A stretch of DNA of 64,000 nucleotides, taken from NCBI RefSeq assembly GCF_029168945.1, contig NC_083607.1, positions 38,859,257 through 38,923,256 on the forward strand. Reading direction: 5' to 3'. Position numbers and translations under genes: made by a program. Origin of the DNA: Cannabis sativa. Taxonomy: Eukaryota > Streptophyta > Magnoliopsida > Rosales > Cannabaceae. Below, piece after piece: positions 11,490 to 24,467 of this stretch. Position 1 is the first letter of the stretch; each line of letters starts with the position of its first letter. The notes below the pieces were generated by a model. The model was not told where the DNA came from. It searched no databases and worked only from the letters and a program-made list of their open reading frames with translations.

Positions 11490-11900
11490 TAGAATCAGTT
11501 CTATAACATAATAAATAAAGACAAACAACACAAAATAACGCAAACAAGTTATAATTAAAATAAATTCGGTTCTATAACATAATGAATACAAATAAATTAC
11601 ACAAAATAATTTAAACTGATTATAATTTAAAAAATAAAGACGAAATTAGATACTAAAACACCAAACATAAATTAAAAACAAAATTAATTTTCCAACATAT
11701 AGAGTAAAAACGAATAACATATAGTACCTCATAAACTGGATATAATTCAAAAAAAAAAAAGTGAGTATCAATTCTAAAAATACTGAAGCATGAATTTAAA
11801 TTGAATCAGTTCCATAACAAAATAAGTAAAACAAATAACACACAATAACTTAAAATATAAGATAAAGAAACTGGTTATATTTATCAACTAGTTAAAAAAT
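11490..11900. repeat. Diverged tandem array, right of LINE-A
   Basis: Imperfect units with TAGAATCAGTTCTATAACAT, AATAACACAAAATAAC and a TGGTTATAATT-type ending recur at roughly 75-120-bp intervals (about 11,490, 11,556, 11,670 and 11,800). Further diverged units follow at about 13,070, 13,185 and 13,310, after two MITEs and other DNA. The sequence continues the array seen at 4930-5018. Confidence 0.65.
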
Positions 11901-11901
11901 A

Positions 11902-12274
11902 GGGTAAATACCATTTTGGACCCTGTGTTTTGCAAAAGTTACAGATTGGACCCTATGTTTTGTTAAATGACAAAATGGACCTTGTATTTTCTAAAATAGT
12001 AAAAATAGGACCCTGAGCTTAATTTTTGAGAACTTTTTTTTTAATACAACCAACTTGAGGACAATACTTAATACGAACAGATACAAAAAATATAAACAGT
12101 TTTGTCATAGCACTTTTAGATCGGATTATAATTAAACTTTATTTTGACAAAAAATCAATTCAGGGTCCTATTTGTACTATTTTAGAAAATACAGGGTCCA
12201 TTTTGTCATTTAACAAAATACAAGGTCCAATTGGTAACTTTTGTAAAACAGATGGTCCAAAATAGTATTTACCC
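11902..12274. mobile_element. M1: Mutator-like foldback MITE
   Basis: The ends are inverted copies: GGGTAAATACCATTTTGGAC on the left and, read inverted, GGGTAAATACTATTTTGGAC on the right. The arms extend about 130 bp with the words GACAAAATGGACC and TTTTAGAAAATACAGGGTCC. The interior is AT-rich and non-coding. Flanks TAAAAAATA and TAAAAAAAT are a possible 9-bp duplication (7 of 9 match). Terminal GGGTAAAT is shared with M2. Confidence 0.75.
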
Positions 12275-12304
12275 TAAAAAAATATGAGACTATAAAATAT
12301 TAAA

Positions 12305-12681
12305 GGGTAAATAGCGGCATAAGTACCCAAAGTTTTGAATTTGTAAGTGGCATAAACTCAATGATTTTTTTTAGTGGCATAAGTACCCAATATTTGTAAA
12401 ACTGTAATTTTTCTCTATTTTCGTCAGTACAGGCCTCGTTTTAAATTTATTAAAAAAAGATTTGGAAGTAAATGATACTACATATTTTTCGTCCAGACCA
12501 AATAATCTAAAATTCGGGTCTTATATGTGTCCTGTTTAAGACAATAACAGAGTCTGTACTGATAAAACTGGAAGAAAATTACAGTTTTATAAACATTGGG
12601 TACTTATGTCACTAAAAAAAATCATTGGGTTTATGCCGCTTACAAACCTAAAACGTTGGGTACTTATGCCACTATTTACCC
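12305..12681. mobile_element. M2: Mutator-like MITE with perfect 9-bp duplication
   Basis: 377 bp. The left end GGGTAAATAGCGGCATAAGT and right end (inverted GGGTAAATAGTGGCATAAGT) begin arms of about 145 bp. The flanks are AATATTAAA at both 12,296-12,304 and 12,682-12,690. A 9-bp duplication with long TIRs is the hallmark of the Mutator superfamily. No coding sequence. Confidence 0.9.
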
Positions 12682-12690
12682 AATATTAAA

Positions 12691-13060
12691 TGTTGTATAT
12701 TTTCTTCTACTGTTTGCGTATAGTGATAAGGTTATTCCTAATTGGATTTGGTGTGTATTCTAGGGTTGGATATCCTCCCCCTATATATAGTCCTTTCTGT
12801 ACACATTTATCGTTAATTCAAATACAATGAAAGTTTCCTTTACTAATAGAGACAAAGAAACTTGTTCCGTAAAGCAATCAAGATAAAAACTTACACACTA
12901 AAAAAGTTAAATCAAAAAATCAAAAACTGATTCTTTGAATTAACTAAATCAAAAATATGTTCCTAAAATAACTAAATTAAGAACCATCTCCTTGAATTAG
13001 TTAAATCACAAATAAATAATTCAAGAATTGTTTTATGAAATGACTTAAATAAAAACTCAG
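12691..13060. other. Possible solo-LTR relic and AT-rich repeat DNA
   Basis: The segment 12,700-12,845 has LTR-like order: a promoter-like CCCCCTATATATAGTCC, then TCTGTACACATTTATCG and a polyadenylation-like tract. I cannot find its boundaries, a second LTR or a duplication. From about 12,860 a 35-45-bp wording (TTGAATTAACTAAATCAAAAA and variants) repeats loosely and grades into the tandem array. No gene. Confidence 0.35.
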
Positions 13061-13439
13061 CTGCGACATAAATTAAAATAGAATGAGTTCCACAACAAAA
13101 ATGGCTAAAAATCAATAACACACAATAACTTGGAAACAAGATATAATTAAAAAAAACAAGAGAAAATGAGTTTCAAAAATATTGATACAGAAATTATAAC
13201 AGAAATAATTCCGCAACAAAATGAGTAACAAAAATAACGAACAATGACTTAGAAATCGATTCTAATTAAAAAAGAAAAAAAAGAATGGTTCTAACAACAC
13301 TAAGGCATGATATAAATAGAATCGATTTCACAATAAAATGAGGAAAACATACAATAAACAATTAAAAAATAATATAAATCATACCATATCACAAAAACTA
13401 GTAGGCTTTTTAAGAGATTCCTTTCGTGAAAAGAATATG

Positions 13440-14100
13440 GAATGTAAGGTACAACAAAACAAAACAAACAAAACATGGTATTTTTTTGTTATAAATTGCA
13501 GCCACAACAAAACAAACACATCTATATTCAAATGTAAGGTACCGGGTTACTTTCAAAAGCAATATAAAACCCTAAGATTGAACTATCAGGTGATTTTTTT
13601 CAAGACACAATATTTTTTTTGCTATAAATTGCAGCCACAACAAAACAAACACAACCATATTCAAAAGTAAAGTATCAGATTAAATTCAGAAGTAATATAA
13701 AACCCTAAGATTGAACTAGCATGTGACTTTTTTCAAAGACATGGTATTTTTGTGCTATAAATTGCAGCCACAACAAAACAAACATAACTATATTCAAAAG
13801 TAAAGTACCAGGTTACTTTTAGAAGCAATATAAAACTCTAAAATTGAACTAGCAGGTGACTTTTTTCAAGACATGGTATTTTTTTTGTTATAAATTACAG
13901 TCACAACAAAACAAACACAACCATATTCAAATGTAAGATACTAGGTTACTTTCAGAAGCAATATAAATCCCTAAGATTGAACTATCATGTGACTTTTTTC
14001 AAGTCATGGTATTTTTTTTGTTATAAATTGTAGTCGACAAAACAAACACAACCATATTCAAAAGTAAGGTACCAGGTTACATTCAGAACTAAAATAAAAA
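13440..14100. repeat. Tandem array of 133-bp units
   Basis: The landmark ATAAATTGCAGCC (or variant) starts at 13,491, 13,624, 13,757, 13,890 and 14,023, giving a period of exactly 133 bp four times. Each unit also carries ACAACAAAACAAACACAA, CAAAAGTAAGGTACCAGG, AAACCCTAAGATTGAACTA and TTTTTTCAAGACATGGTA. Divergence between units is modest. A 110-codon frame at 13,338-13,670 is an artefact of the repeat. Confidence 0.9.
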
Positions 14101-15510
14101 TCTAAAATAAAAATTCCTTATCATTTTTCCTAAATAACATGTTAATTATGTCAAGAATGTAATCAAATTCAATAGTTTCTTACTTTTGTCTATTTTGACT
14201 TCAGATTTTCTTTATCAACAGTAGGAACATGAACTATAAGATGAAGAATGATAATCACACCAGAGGAGAAGCAAAGAAATCGGAGGAGAACAGAGAAATC
14301 TAAGGAGAATAAAGGAAATCGCAAAGAAGAATCAAAGAATCGCAACCCACTATAGAGAATAGCTGAGTTTGGATATTTTGAGTGTGAATTTTATAAATGG
14401 AAATATCCTTTTATAGGTATTCTATTTTTTCCATTTTTTAAGTTTCTTATTTTTATTTTTTTTTAGATTTTAAGTTTTTTCATTAAATGTCCATATTTTT
14501 CAAAATGCATTTAAAAAAATTCCATATGTATAAAAAATCTCTTATTTAAATAATGATTATTCATTGAATAAGCCAAATACTAATTGTGTCTAAATAAAAC
14601 TATCATAGGTGATATTTTATTTTAGCAACTTAGTCTATTTTATGAGCGTTTATAAATTTTCTTTATTGCTACTTTAATGTGATTTTATTATTATTATTAT
14701 TTTTATTTAATTTTAATTTACTTTAGATATGCTTTCACTTTTATTTACAGTTGTTGGCAATAATTGTGTAATTTACTTTTTAATTTTAGTTTTGGGCGAA
14801 AGGATATTAATTGTTTGTGTTTGGGTATTAACATTTAATTTTATTAATTTCTAAAATATTGTTAATTTTATTTTTTAGGTGGTCAACTTATTTCCATTTT
14901 ATTTTTATCTATTTTATTTAATTCTGTTTAAATTTTATTGATACAGACATTAAACAATGGAATGTTATATTTTCCCTAATCAATCTTGTTAAGATTAATT
15001 TATAGTTTTGTTATATAAATCTGATTAAATATTTTAATATTTTATTCTATGTTTGTTTTGATTTGTTTCTTTTTACTAGCTATTCAAATAATATTAATAA
15101 TTGTTTAAAAATATATATGAGATCACACGGGTTTTTGCACTATTTTTTGATAGTTTTGATACCTTTTACGGTTTTTGTGCATTTTATGGCTTTTGTGCCA
15201 TTTTTATGGTTTGTCCCTATTTGTTTAGACTAGTTTTGTGCTTTGGTCAGTTGGCAAGAGAAGTTTGTGCTCATGATTTCTAATTCAATGACTTTTTCTC
15301 TTTTGATGGATAAGTATTTCAAGTTTAAGTCCTTATATTAAATATGGATTAGTTTATTATCGTTATCTCACATTATCTTTTTCATTATATATTGTGTGGT
15401 AATAGAGTTTTATTGTTTGTTATTTTGTAGATTATTTCGTGGAGGGCGCCTACAATTACAGAGAATTACTGATAATTCTAATTTTAAACATAATTTGTTT
15501 GATATTATTT
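14101..15510. other. AT-rich DNA, no supported gene
   Basis: A purine-rich patch lies at 14,240-14,350 (GGAGGAGAA-type words). The rest is T-rich. Short imperfect direct repeats TTTTACGGTTTTTGTGC / TTTTATGGCTTTTGTGCC occur at 15,162-15,210. Frames of about 60 codons here have no family and poor composition. It is the left flank of LINE-B. Confidence 0.55.
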
Positions 15511-15519
15511 TTTTAACAT

Positions 15520-15657
15520 TTTTTTTTGTTGATGAATCAAAAATTGTATTGGCACAAAAACAAGTGTTTACATTCTAATAACACCCATCAAGGGCCTAAA
15601 TAATCATCTATACATGTATTCCACAAAACCACAATTCATTCTATACAATTACATTAT
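15520..15657 (-). other. LINE-B 3' UTR and poly(A) end
   Basis: Between the ORF2 stop and the T-run on plus (15,519-15,527, a poly(A) tail on minus) there is about 130 bp of non-coding sequence. The T-run is followed outward by TTTTAACATT, the left member of the proposed target duplication. Confidence 0.75.
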
Positions 15658-16641
15658 TCACAAAGTCAAAAACCATTGCTTATCTTCCTCTAAAATTTTC
15701 TTTGGCCAAAACAAATGAATCTGATGTGTTACTTCAGACTTGAGCTCTTTGATCAACAAACCAGTTTCTGGTTTTTCTTTCTCCCAAAAGCACCTATTTC
15801 TCAATCTCCATATGTTGTATGTCAAGCTGGCTAAAGAGGCAGCTAATGTCATTTTCTTAAACTTGCTCAACTTAGCTCTCCCAATCCATTTAATGAGATT
15901 AAAGAGAGAAGTGTGAGAAGTTTTCCAATGCAGCCAAGTTTTCAATTCTCGCAAGCTCCTGCTGGTTTCAATACAGCCAAAAAATAAATGTTCAGCAGTC
16001 TCCTGATGTGTATAGTAGAGTAAACAAACCTGGTCTTCCATGATTTTCATCTTGAAGAGTCTATCTCTGGTTTTCAATCTCTGATGCATAGCAAGCCATA
16101 GCACAAAGCTATGTTTGGGTGAGTTCAACCTGCTCCAAACTTGCTTAGGCCAATGCACTTTTTCCCCTGCTGGTTTGAACATATTATAGCCCTGAGCAAC
16201 CATGTATTTCTGCTGCAATACAACCTTGCTCGAAGCTTCTTTCATCTGATCGTTGAGCCTCACCAAACTCTTCCAATACCAACTACTTTGGCTTGGTAAT
16301 TTGTAGGCCCACCAGTCCTCATTATGGAGATAAACACTATTAACCCATCTCAACCAAAGTGTATCCTCTTTATTTGCAATTTCCCACACGTATTTGCCCA
16401 TAGTCGCTCTATTCCAAGCAGCTACACTCTTAAACCTATTCCACCAGCTGAATTTGGTTGGCTAATAGATTCCCAAGATAAAGCTCCTGGGCCTTGATAG
16501 GTTGCTTTCCCATTCCACAAGTAATTCCTGCATATTTGTTCAATATTTTTCACCACTTTGTTTGGTAGGATTAGGACATGGCATCAATAGGCATGGATAG
16601 CCATTAACACAGTACTCCATGTTTTGATTTGAGCTGTCATC
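15658..16641 (-). pseudogene. LINE-B ORF2 C-terminal segment (thumb, zf-RVT)
   Basis: The 16,401-15,658 frame (247 codons) gives the post-RT region with the zf-RVT domain: WPKQVWSRLNSPKHSFVLWL, then RLKTRDRLFKMKI, CLLYYTHQETAEHLFFGC, and a Leu/Trp-rich tail to the stop. Upstream, 16,641-16,402 continues the RT thumb (ICRNYLWNGKATYQGPGALS) with a stop (AY*CH) and frameshifts. The first Cys pair of the zinc finger is altered to CLLYYTH. It ends at its own stop without an RNase H domain. Confidence 0.88.
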
Positions 16642-16818
16642 TGTTGGGTTTTATGCCCTAAATAAAACTCCATTTCAATGTAATCCATATTATTCAATAT
16701 CAATAAAGAAACAGAAGTATTTTTCATTCGTTTGTGTATGTTTTGGTTCACCTTATCAATTATTTGTCTATTTAATTTATAAATTCATCCAAACCCTTTT
16801 CACATACTTGATCCTGTT
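16642..16818 (+). repeat. FL solo LTR, first 177 bp
   Basis: Begins TGTTGGGTTTTATGCCC, the start of the long LTR family of this window, directly after TCATC (16,637-16,641). It matches the inverted end of E1's LTR (18,490-18,669) and stops at TTGATCCTGTT, where E1 sequence begins. Together with 28,343-30,029 it makes one plus-strand LTR of about 1864 bp. Confidence 0.88.
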
Positions 16819-18669
16819 AATTAACACCCTAAATATGAACTTTCTAAAACGATGAAATAAACACATATAAAGTTTAGTAAACCTTATATTGGGTGCAGCG
16901 GAATAATATGACTCATTCCGTTCAGATCTCTAACCCTTGTATCCTTTCTGTCGCAGAGTATTATCAAGATCTGAACCTGAATCTCTTTCTCTGATTCTTT
17001 AGTGCTGAAACTCCTTCTTGTTGAAAGTCTTTCTTCACGATCTTCCTCACTATGATTGAGGTATTACTTGCTGTCTGTGGGCACTACTCTAATCACTATG
17101 TATTTCGAAATCTTAAGGAAGAAGAGAGAGAGAGAGAGAGAGAGAGTGGGCGGCCAAGTATAGAGAGAGAAGGCTCAGGTTTTTCTGAATGAGAAGTGTA
17201 ATTTTCCTGAAGCCTTCACTATCTATTTATAGCATTCCACTAGGGTTAGGTTTGAATTATTTGGCATTAAAATAATGAAAATATCAGAGGATAATTCCTA
17301 TAAAAGTGGTCGGCCATGGCAGTATGGATTTGGGCCTCACGTTTTGCAATTTTGCAGTTTTATCACTTTTGCATCTGATTTTCTCAAAAACGCCAATTTT
17401 CAAATTCAACCATTTAAATGCCAATTCTAACTATTTAATAACTATAAATAATTATTAAATAATATTATCATTTATCATATTTATTAATTGAACCATACAA
17501 AGTATCATAATTAACAAATATGCCGCTAAAACTCTTTCTTTACAATTTCGCCCTTACTTAGTGAAAAATTCACAGATAGACATAGTCTAATTTGAGAATT
17601 ATAATTGATTAATCAAAACCAATTATATGAGTCTTACAAGCAATATTATCTCAACTAGTGGGGGGGACCATGGGTCTATATAACCGAGCTTCCAATAAGC
17701 AGATCAAGAATTTATTACCTAAATTCACTGACTTATTAATTCTTCGTTGAATCCACGCATAGAACTTAGAATTGCACTCTCAGTATATAGAACGCTCTAT
17801 ATGTTCCACCATATAGACACATCATTAGTTATCCATTGTTATAATCCTAATTTGATCAATGATCCTCTATATGAATGATCTACACTGTAAAGGGATTAGA
17901 TTACCGTTACACCTACTATGTATTTTATCCTCAAAACAATTGACCCCATATAAATGATATTTCAGCTTATGTGAAATGAGTACTCCACCATTTATTTTCG
18001 TTTGGTCAAGCTCGAAGGAGATCATCCTTTGCATACTATTCGCCAGATAGAAGCTATAGATTCCATGTTTATGTTAGCGCTCCCACTCAATTGCACTACC
18101 GTGTTCCCAAAATGTACGTATCACCCTGACCTAAAAGTAGGCTTAACTAACAAATCAAAGAACACGAATAGCCTCCTGAGATTAAACCTAATCATAACAG
18201 TATTAAGATCATTTGATCTAGGATCAACTAGGCGATATTGACTTGAATAGATTTTACGGTAAGTTTAATAAATCTAAGTCAAAGTTCAATATCGGTCCCT
18301 TCTGATGCATACTCCATGCATCCAACCTGAGCTTTACTTTAACCAATGTTCTGGAAAGAACATAGCATTTCTCCAAATGCAAGTAAACTCTTGTTGTAGA
18401 TTATCATATCAGTAAAATCCTATGTCTGATAAATCTAGGAAACTTTATTCACATAGTCATGTTTACTTTCCAAAGTGTTGACAACACAATAAACAGGATC
18501 AAGTATGTAAAAAGGGTTTCAGATGAATTTATAAATCAAGTAGACAAGCAATTGATAAGGTGAACCAAAACATAAACAAATGAATGAAAAACACTTCTGT
18601 TTCTTTATTGATGTTGAATAAAATAGATTACATTGAAATGAAGTTTTATTTAGGGCATAAAACCCAACA
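16819..18669 (-). repeat. E1 3' LTR (left, end-truncated)
   Basis: About 1851 bp, nearly identical to 26,462-28,342 but lacking the terminal TGTTGGAAATTATTTTACC segment; it starts at AATTAACACCC. It ends CCCAACA at 18,669, followed by the PPT. It contains a TATA motif (17,224-17,231) and a short GA microsatellite (17,124-17,147). The 79-codon antisense frame at 18,002-18,241 is part of the conserved LTR core, not a gene. Confidence 0.88.
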
Positions 18670-18684
18670 AACTCCCACTTGCAC
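18670..18684 (-). other. E1 polypurine tract
   Basis: On the element's strand the sequence is GTGCAAGTGGGAGTT immediately before the LTR start. The same AAGTGGGAGTTTG precedes the 3' LTRs of E2 (48,850-48,860), E3 (38,588-38,598) and E5 (60,660-60,671), so all share one PPT. Confidence 0.85.
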
Positions 18685-21350
18685 TAATATAAAACAAAAA
18701 AGTGCATTTCAAATAATCTCAACACCTTGATATACAAATCAAGTGTAGTAGTAGTAAACTCCTCGTAATAGGATCTGAAAGGTTGAATTAAACACAACCT
18801 TTTCTCCACCATTACTCTTCCTTAATCACAAAATCATTGATAATGTAAAATTCCTTTCTATATGTCTACTCTTTTGGGATACTGGATTCTACACCTTTGG
18901 CAACTACTTTTGGTTAATCAGGAAATAACACTAGTAGTTTAGGCAATTCGGAATGGTGCCAAAGATGTATAGAACTTTCCTTAGACTGAATAAGTACCTT
19001 TCCTGCAACTTTAACATTTAGTCCCTTTCTGGTAGACCTAGAGACTTCAGATAGGTTTTTACACTTCTCCAAAATCACTATTCCACCCCCGGAGTAATCA
19101 CCATCTTATCAGAAAGATTTTCTAGCACAAAGGCAAGTTTGGAAATCTGATGTGGTGTAGTCTAAGAGTTTTAAACACACTCTTATTGACTAACATATAG
19201 TTCCTCTTCTTAATCTTAAGATTTACTTGATTGTCTTCCAATGTTCCTCTCCTGGATTAATCTGATACTTACTCATTACTCCCACTCAACAGCAGGTGTC
19301 TGGTCTAAGGCATACTAAAGCATATCTGAGACCTCTCACTGTTGATATAAGAAATTCTTTCATGGCTTTATCTTTTCTGGAATAGTTGAGACTTTTCCTT
19401 AGATAAATAAAATCTATGCCTAGAAGTCCAGAAGCTTCTATAGATTGCCATTAGAAAGAAAATGCTTCAGCATCTTACTAAAGTAAGTTGTTTGCATTAG
19501 AGTAAGTAATTACCAGGTATACCACAAGCCATAGGTTTAGATAAACTTAAACCTATAATACTAGGAACAGGAAGTTTTGTTAAGTCCATTGAATAGACTT
19601 ATAAACGAAAATTTCCTTTTATGTCCTTGTAATAGAAAACTTTAGGTTACTCCATGTGAATGGATTAAACCATAGTGCTCTTGGCTTTTCTTCTTAGTTT
19701 CTTATCTTGACAATCCATTACTTGTTTAAACTCACAATGGATTTTAATCACTAGTGTCTTCCAAGTCATAAGAAGGTGAGTTCCTAGAAACTCTCCCACT
19801 ACGACAAGGTACCGTGAATTATGTCTAAGAAAACTAAATGGTATTGATCTCTTCGGCTGTGACAAGACAACATAGGCAGTGGGATCATCATATATCAAAT
19901 AAGATGATAGAACACATTTGGAATCAAGAAATAAATATCTCCTTTACTTGCTACTTTATTTTCAGACTTATTCATTTTCTTAGAAAAGTAGTATTTGTTT
20001 AAACAAACACTTTCTTATCTATTGACTATGGGATGGTCCACCCCTAATCACTTAGAATAGCTAACAAACCATGGTTAACAGTTCTAGCTTTTCTTAAGAT
20101 TTTGATTAGGTCATCCATGAATCTAGTAATGATTTACATTAAGTATACAACCATTACATCATTCTGAAATTGTATTACCATAGAAAGGCTTAGGCAACGA
20201 CTAGTAACTAATCATCAATATGCAAATCGAAATTTCTGGGGAGGTAAGTTTGGATATAATTCAAAAATCAAATTAATGATCTTTGAACTGCATATCTACT
20301 AACTATTTCTCCACCTCTATCAGTTCGCAAGATCTTTAACTACTTACCTTAATGGTGTTCCACCATTGCTAGAAATTAATGAAATTTTTAAACATTTCAA
20401 ATTTCTTTGCATAAGGTATAATCTAGAGTGATCGTTTTAAGAATACAACGAAAAACTCATATCCACCCCTGAATGTACATCCATCTACGAATGAGATGAA
20501 CAACTTTCAGTGGATATAGGCATATTAACTCTTTGCAGAGATTGATCTTGTCAAAACCACTATGAACAAGATACAAATGCCATAGATTAATAAAAATGTG
20601 GTTGTGTCTTTTTGATGACTTAGGTATAGTTACATCAAAGAGTTCTTAGAATATTACAAGTGGATCCTGGTCACAGAATACTAAACTCATATTCCATACA
20701 GTTTGAATCCATTGATAGAAAATGGTTATTAAACACTTGTGAAAGTGTAACTGTATTGTATCCTGGAATTAGAAATATAAGAAAATTTCTGTTTGGAATC
20801 TAAAATTAAATAAATTTATACCAAATATAATGAGTAATTCTTCTTGGACTACCACTACTAATTTAAACTCTAAGTCAGATTTGCCCATACAAGTAGGAGA
20901 TTTCTAAGATTGAGGACTTATATCATTGTGGAATAGAATTTCGGGTTATAATCATATGTCATTTAATTTCTGAAGAGAGAAAATAGAATGACATTAAATG
21001 ATATATAGACCATTCATCCAATGATATGTTATTGAGCTAATTCGAAATGAATAAGCTAAGAGGAATTAGGATAATTTTGTTTATAAATAAGAATCCAACG
21101 ATGCTTTGATTAGCGAGAGTCAAAGTAATCTTATTTATACAATCTTCTTGTTTCATATTGTAAAAATACTAGTCTAAGGTGTCATCTATTGATGAACAGC
21201 TAGATGTTGCATATATAATATTTATCTTTCGAGATCTAACACTATTATGTATGTCTAATGGTGAAAATCCATTAAGGATTTATCTCATTAGATAAACAAA
21301 CCAAGTTAGACCAACAATGAAGATTTGAAATTAAACTAAAATTTAATAAC
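18685..21350 (-). pseudogene. E1 vestigial copia pol
   Basis: No long frame survives, but short blocks match E3 pol in the correct order. 20,278-20,342 is integrase-like (E3 counterpart LKILRTDRGGEYMDMQFKDH); 19,075-19,110 is RNase-H-like (counterpart MVFTLGGGVVVW); a Tyr-x-Asp-Asp-like TATTGATGATTAG word lies near 20,205-20,220. Spacing is compressed compared with E3. The same non-coding sequence occurs in E5 (59,579-60,671) with only few differences, so it decayed before those copies spread. Confidence 0.7.
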
Positions 21351-23105
21351 AGAAAATAACATGGTTCAATATAAATTCATACACAATTCAGAAATTATTA
21401 AACATATAACAAGTAGGAATGACAAGTGAAAATACTAAAACATACAATCCTAAATAATTTCCAAGGTTTCTAACAAACTGATACAGTGTCCCGGTAGGCG
21501 AGAGTCAAAGTATCATTCATTGAATAGAGTTGTCAGCTCATCTAAAATGCAAACATTCTAGGAACCTTTTATTCGATCAAAATAAGAATCCAACGTTATC
21601 CCGGTAGGTGAGAGTCAAGGTTATTCTCATTTTATGAGCTTTCACTATTGTTTCATGTTTTATAAGTTTATCTCTAAGTAGTCACCGTAGGGGAGAGTCT
21701 AATAGAGACGAAAACTTACAAAACACTTATCAAATAAGATCTTACGGTGTTAAATGTGTTCAACGAATAACCATCCATAAGGGGGACGAAGTCTAGCGTC
21801 TCGAGGTTATATTGAAAACATTTAACTATTGTAAGACCAACAATGGAGATCGAATATCCTAATAATAATAAAGCTCATTATTTAAAGAGAGTTGTATTTT
21901 TTGATACTTATTTTAATCTATTTATTTTAAATATATATTTATTTAATTAAAATTTCCAATTTAGAATGAAAAATTCTAAATATAAATTTTAATTTAATAT
22001 TTATAAATTTTACTTAGATGGATATGAAAATAACATGAATTATTTCCATCTTAGTAATAATTTCCAATAAATATTTAGAAAAATATTCAATTTAAGTTGT
22101 TACAAAATTAATTTAAATTAATTTACAACTCAAATTTAATTTTCTATAAATACATATTGCATTTCGAAAAATTAAAGTATTTAAGAATACAATTTTCGAA
22201 ATTGCATGTTAAAATAAAATAAATCCTAAAAAAAATTATTCTAATTTAATGTTGGCCCAAAATTAATTAATAAAATTAATTTACAACAAAAAATATAATT
22301 TTCCTATTTAATTAAATATATAAGAAAAATTTCAAATATTTAAGTATCATGATGAAAATCAACTTAAATATTAATTTTCTATTTAATTAAATACACTAGA
22401 AAAATACTTCAAGCAAAAATATCACCTATCTAGATTTTCCTTTGACTAATTAATTCAATTTCTAATAATATACTTTAATTCATTTATTTTAAATTAATCA
22501 ATAAATGAGAAAATTATTGATTTAAGTTGGTCCAAGAATTAATTTAAATAAATAATTAATTTACAAATTAATCTATTTTTCAAGATAAATTCAAAATCAT
22601 CTTGCATTATGAAATGCAATTTTGAAAATTGATTAATAAAATAAAGAAAAAAATATATTTTGAAAATTATTTAAATTTAGTTGAAAAAATAAATTTCAAC
22701 TAAAAATAATTTTCTATTTAATTAAGTGTCATGAAAAAGAAATATTCAAGTATCATGATGAAAATCAACTTAGATATTTATTTTTCAATTTAATTAAATG
22801 TATTAAATTCAAGAAATAAATAATTAAGTGTAGAGAAGGCTTAATTATTAATCTTTAGTTTAATACTAGGAAAAAATATACTTAAAATAAATTGTACCAA
22901 AATTAATTATTCAAATAATTAATTTCACAATGTATAATATTTTCCTATTTAATATTAGAAATAATAAGTAGTCTAGAAATAACTATCTAGAAAATATCTT
23001 ATTTGACTAAGTATCTTTTCCACAAAACTTGAAAAAATATCTAATTTAAGTCGTATTAGAAAAAATCTAGAACTTAAATATTTTTCAAATTTAAATTTAA
23101 TTAAA

Positions 23106-24467
<1,362 letters not shown>

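Noticed and set aside
13338..13670. 110-codon protein
   Set aside because: Frame lies across the 133-bp array and repeats its wording; composition is that of the repeat.
18002..18241. Recurrent 79-codon antisense frame as a conserved gene (also 27,677-27,916, 28,586-28,825, 61,123-61,338)
   Set aside because: All copies lie in LTRs of one family; E2 and E4 keep the DNA core but not the frame.
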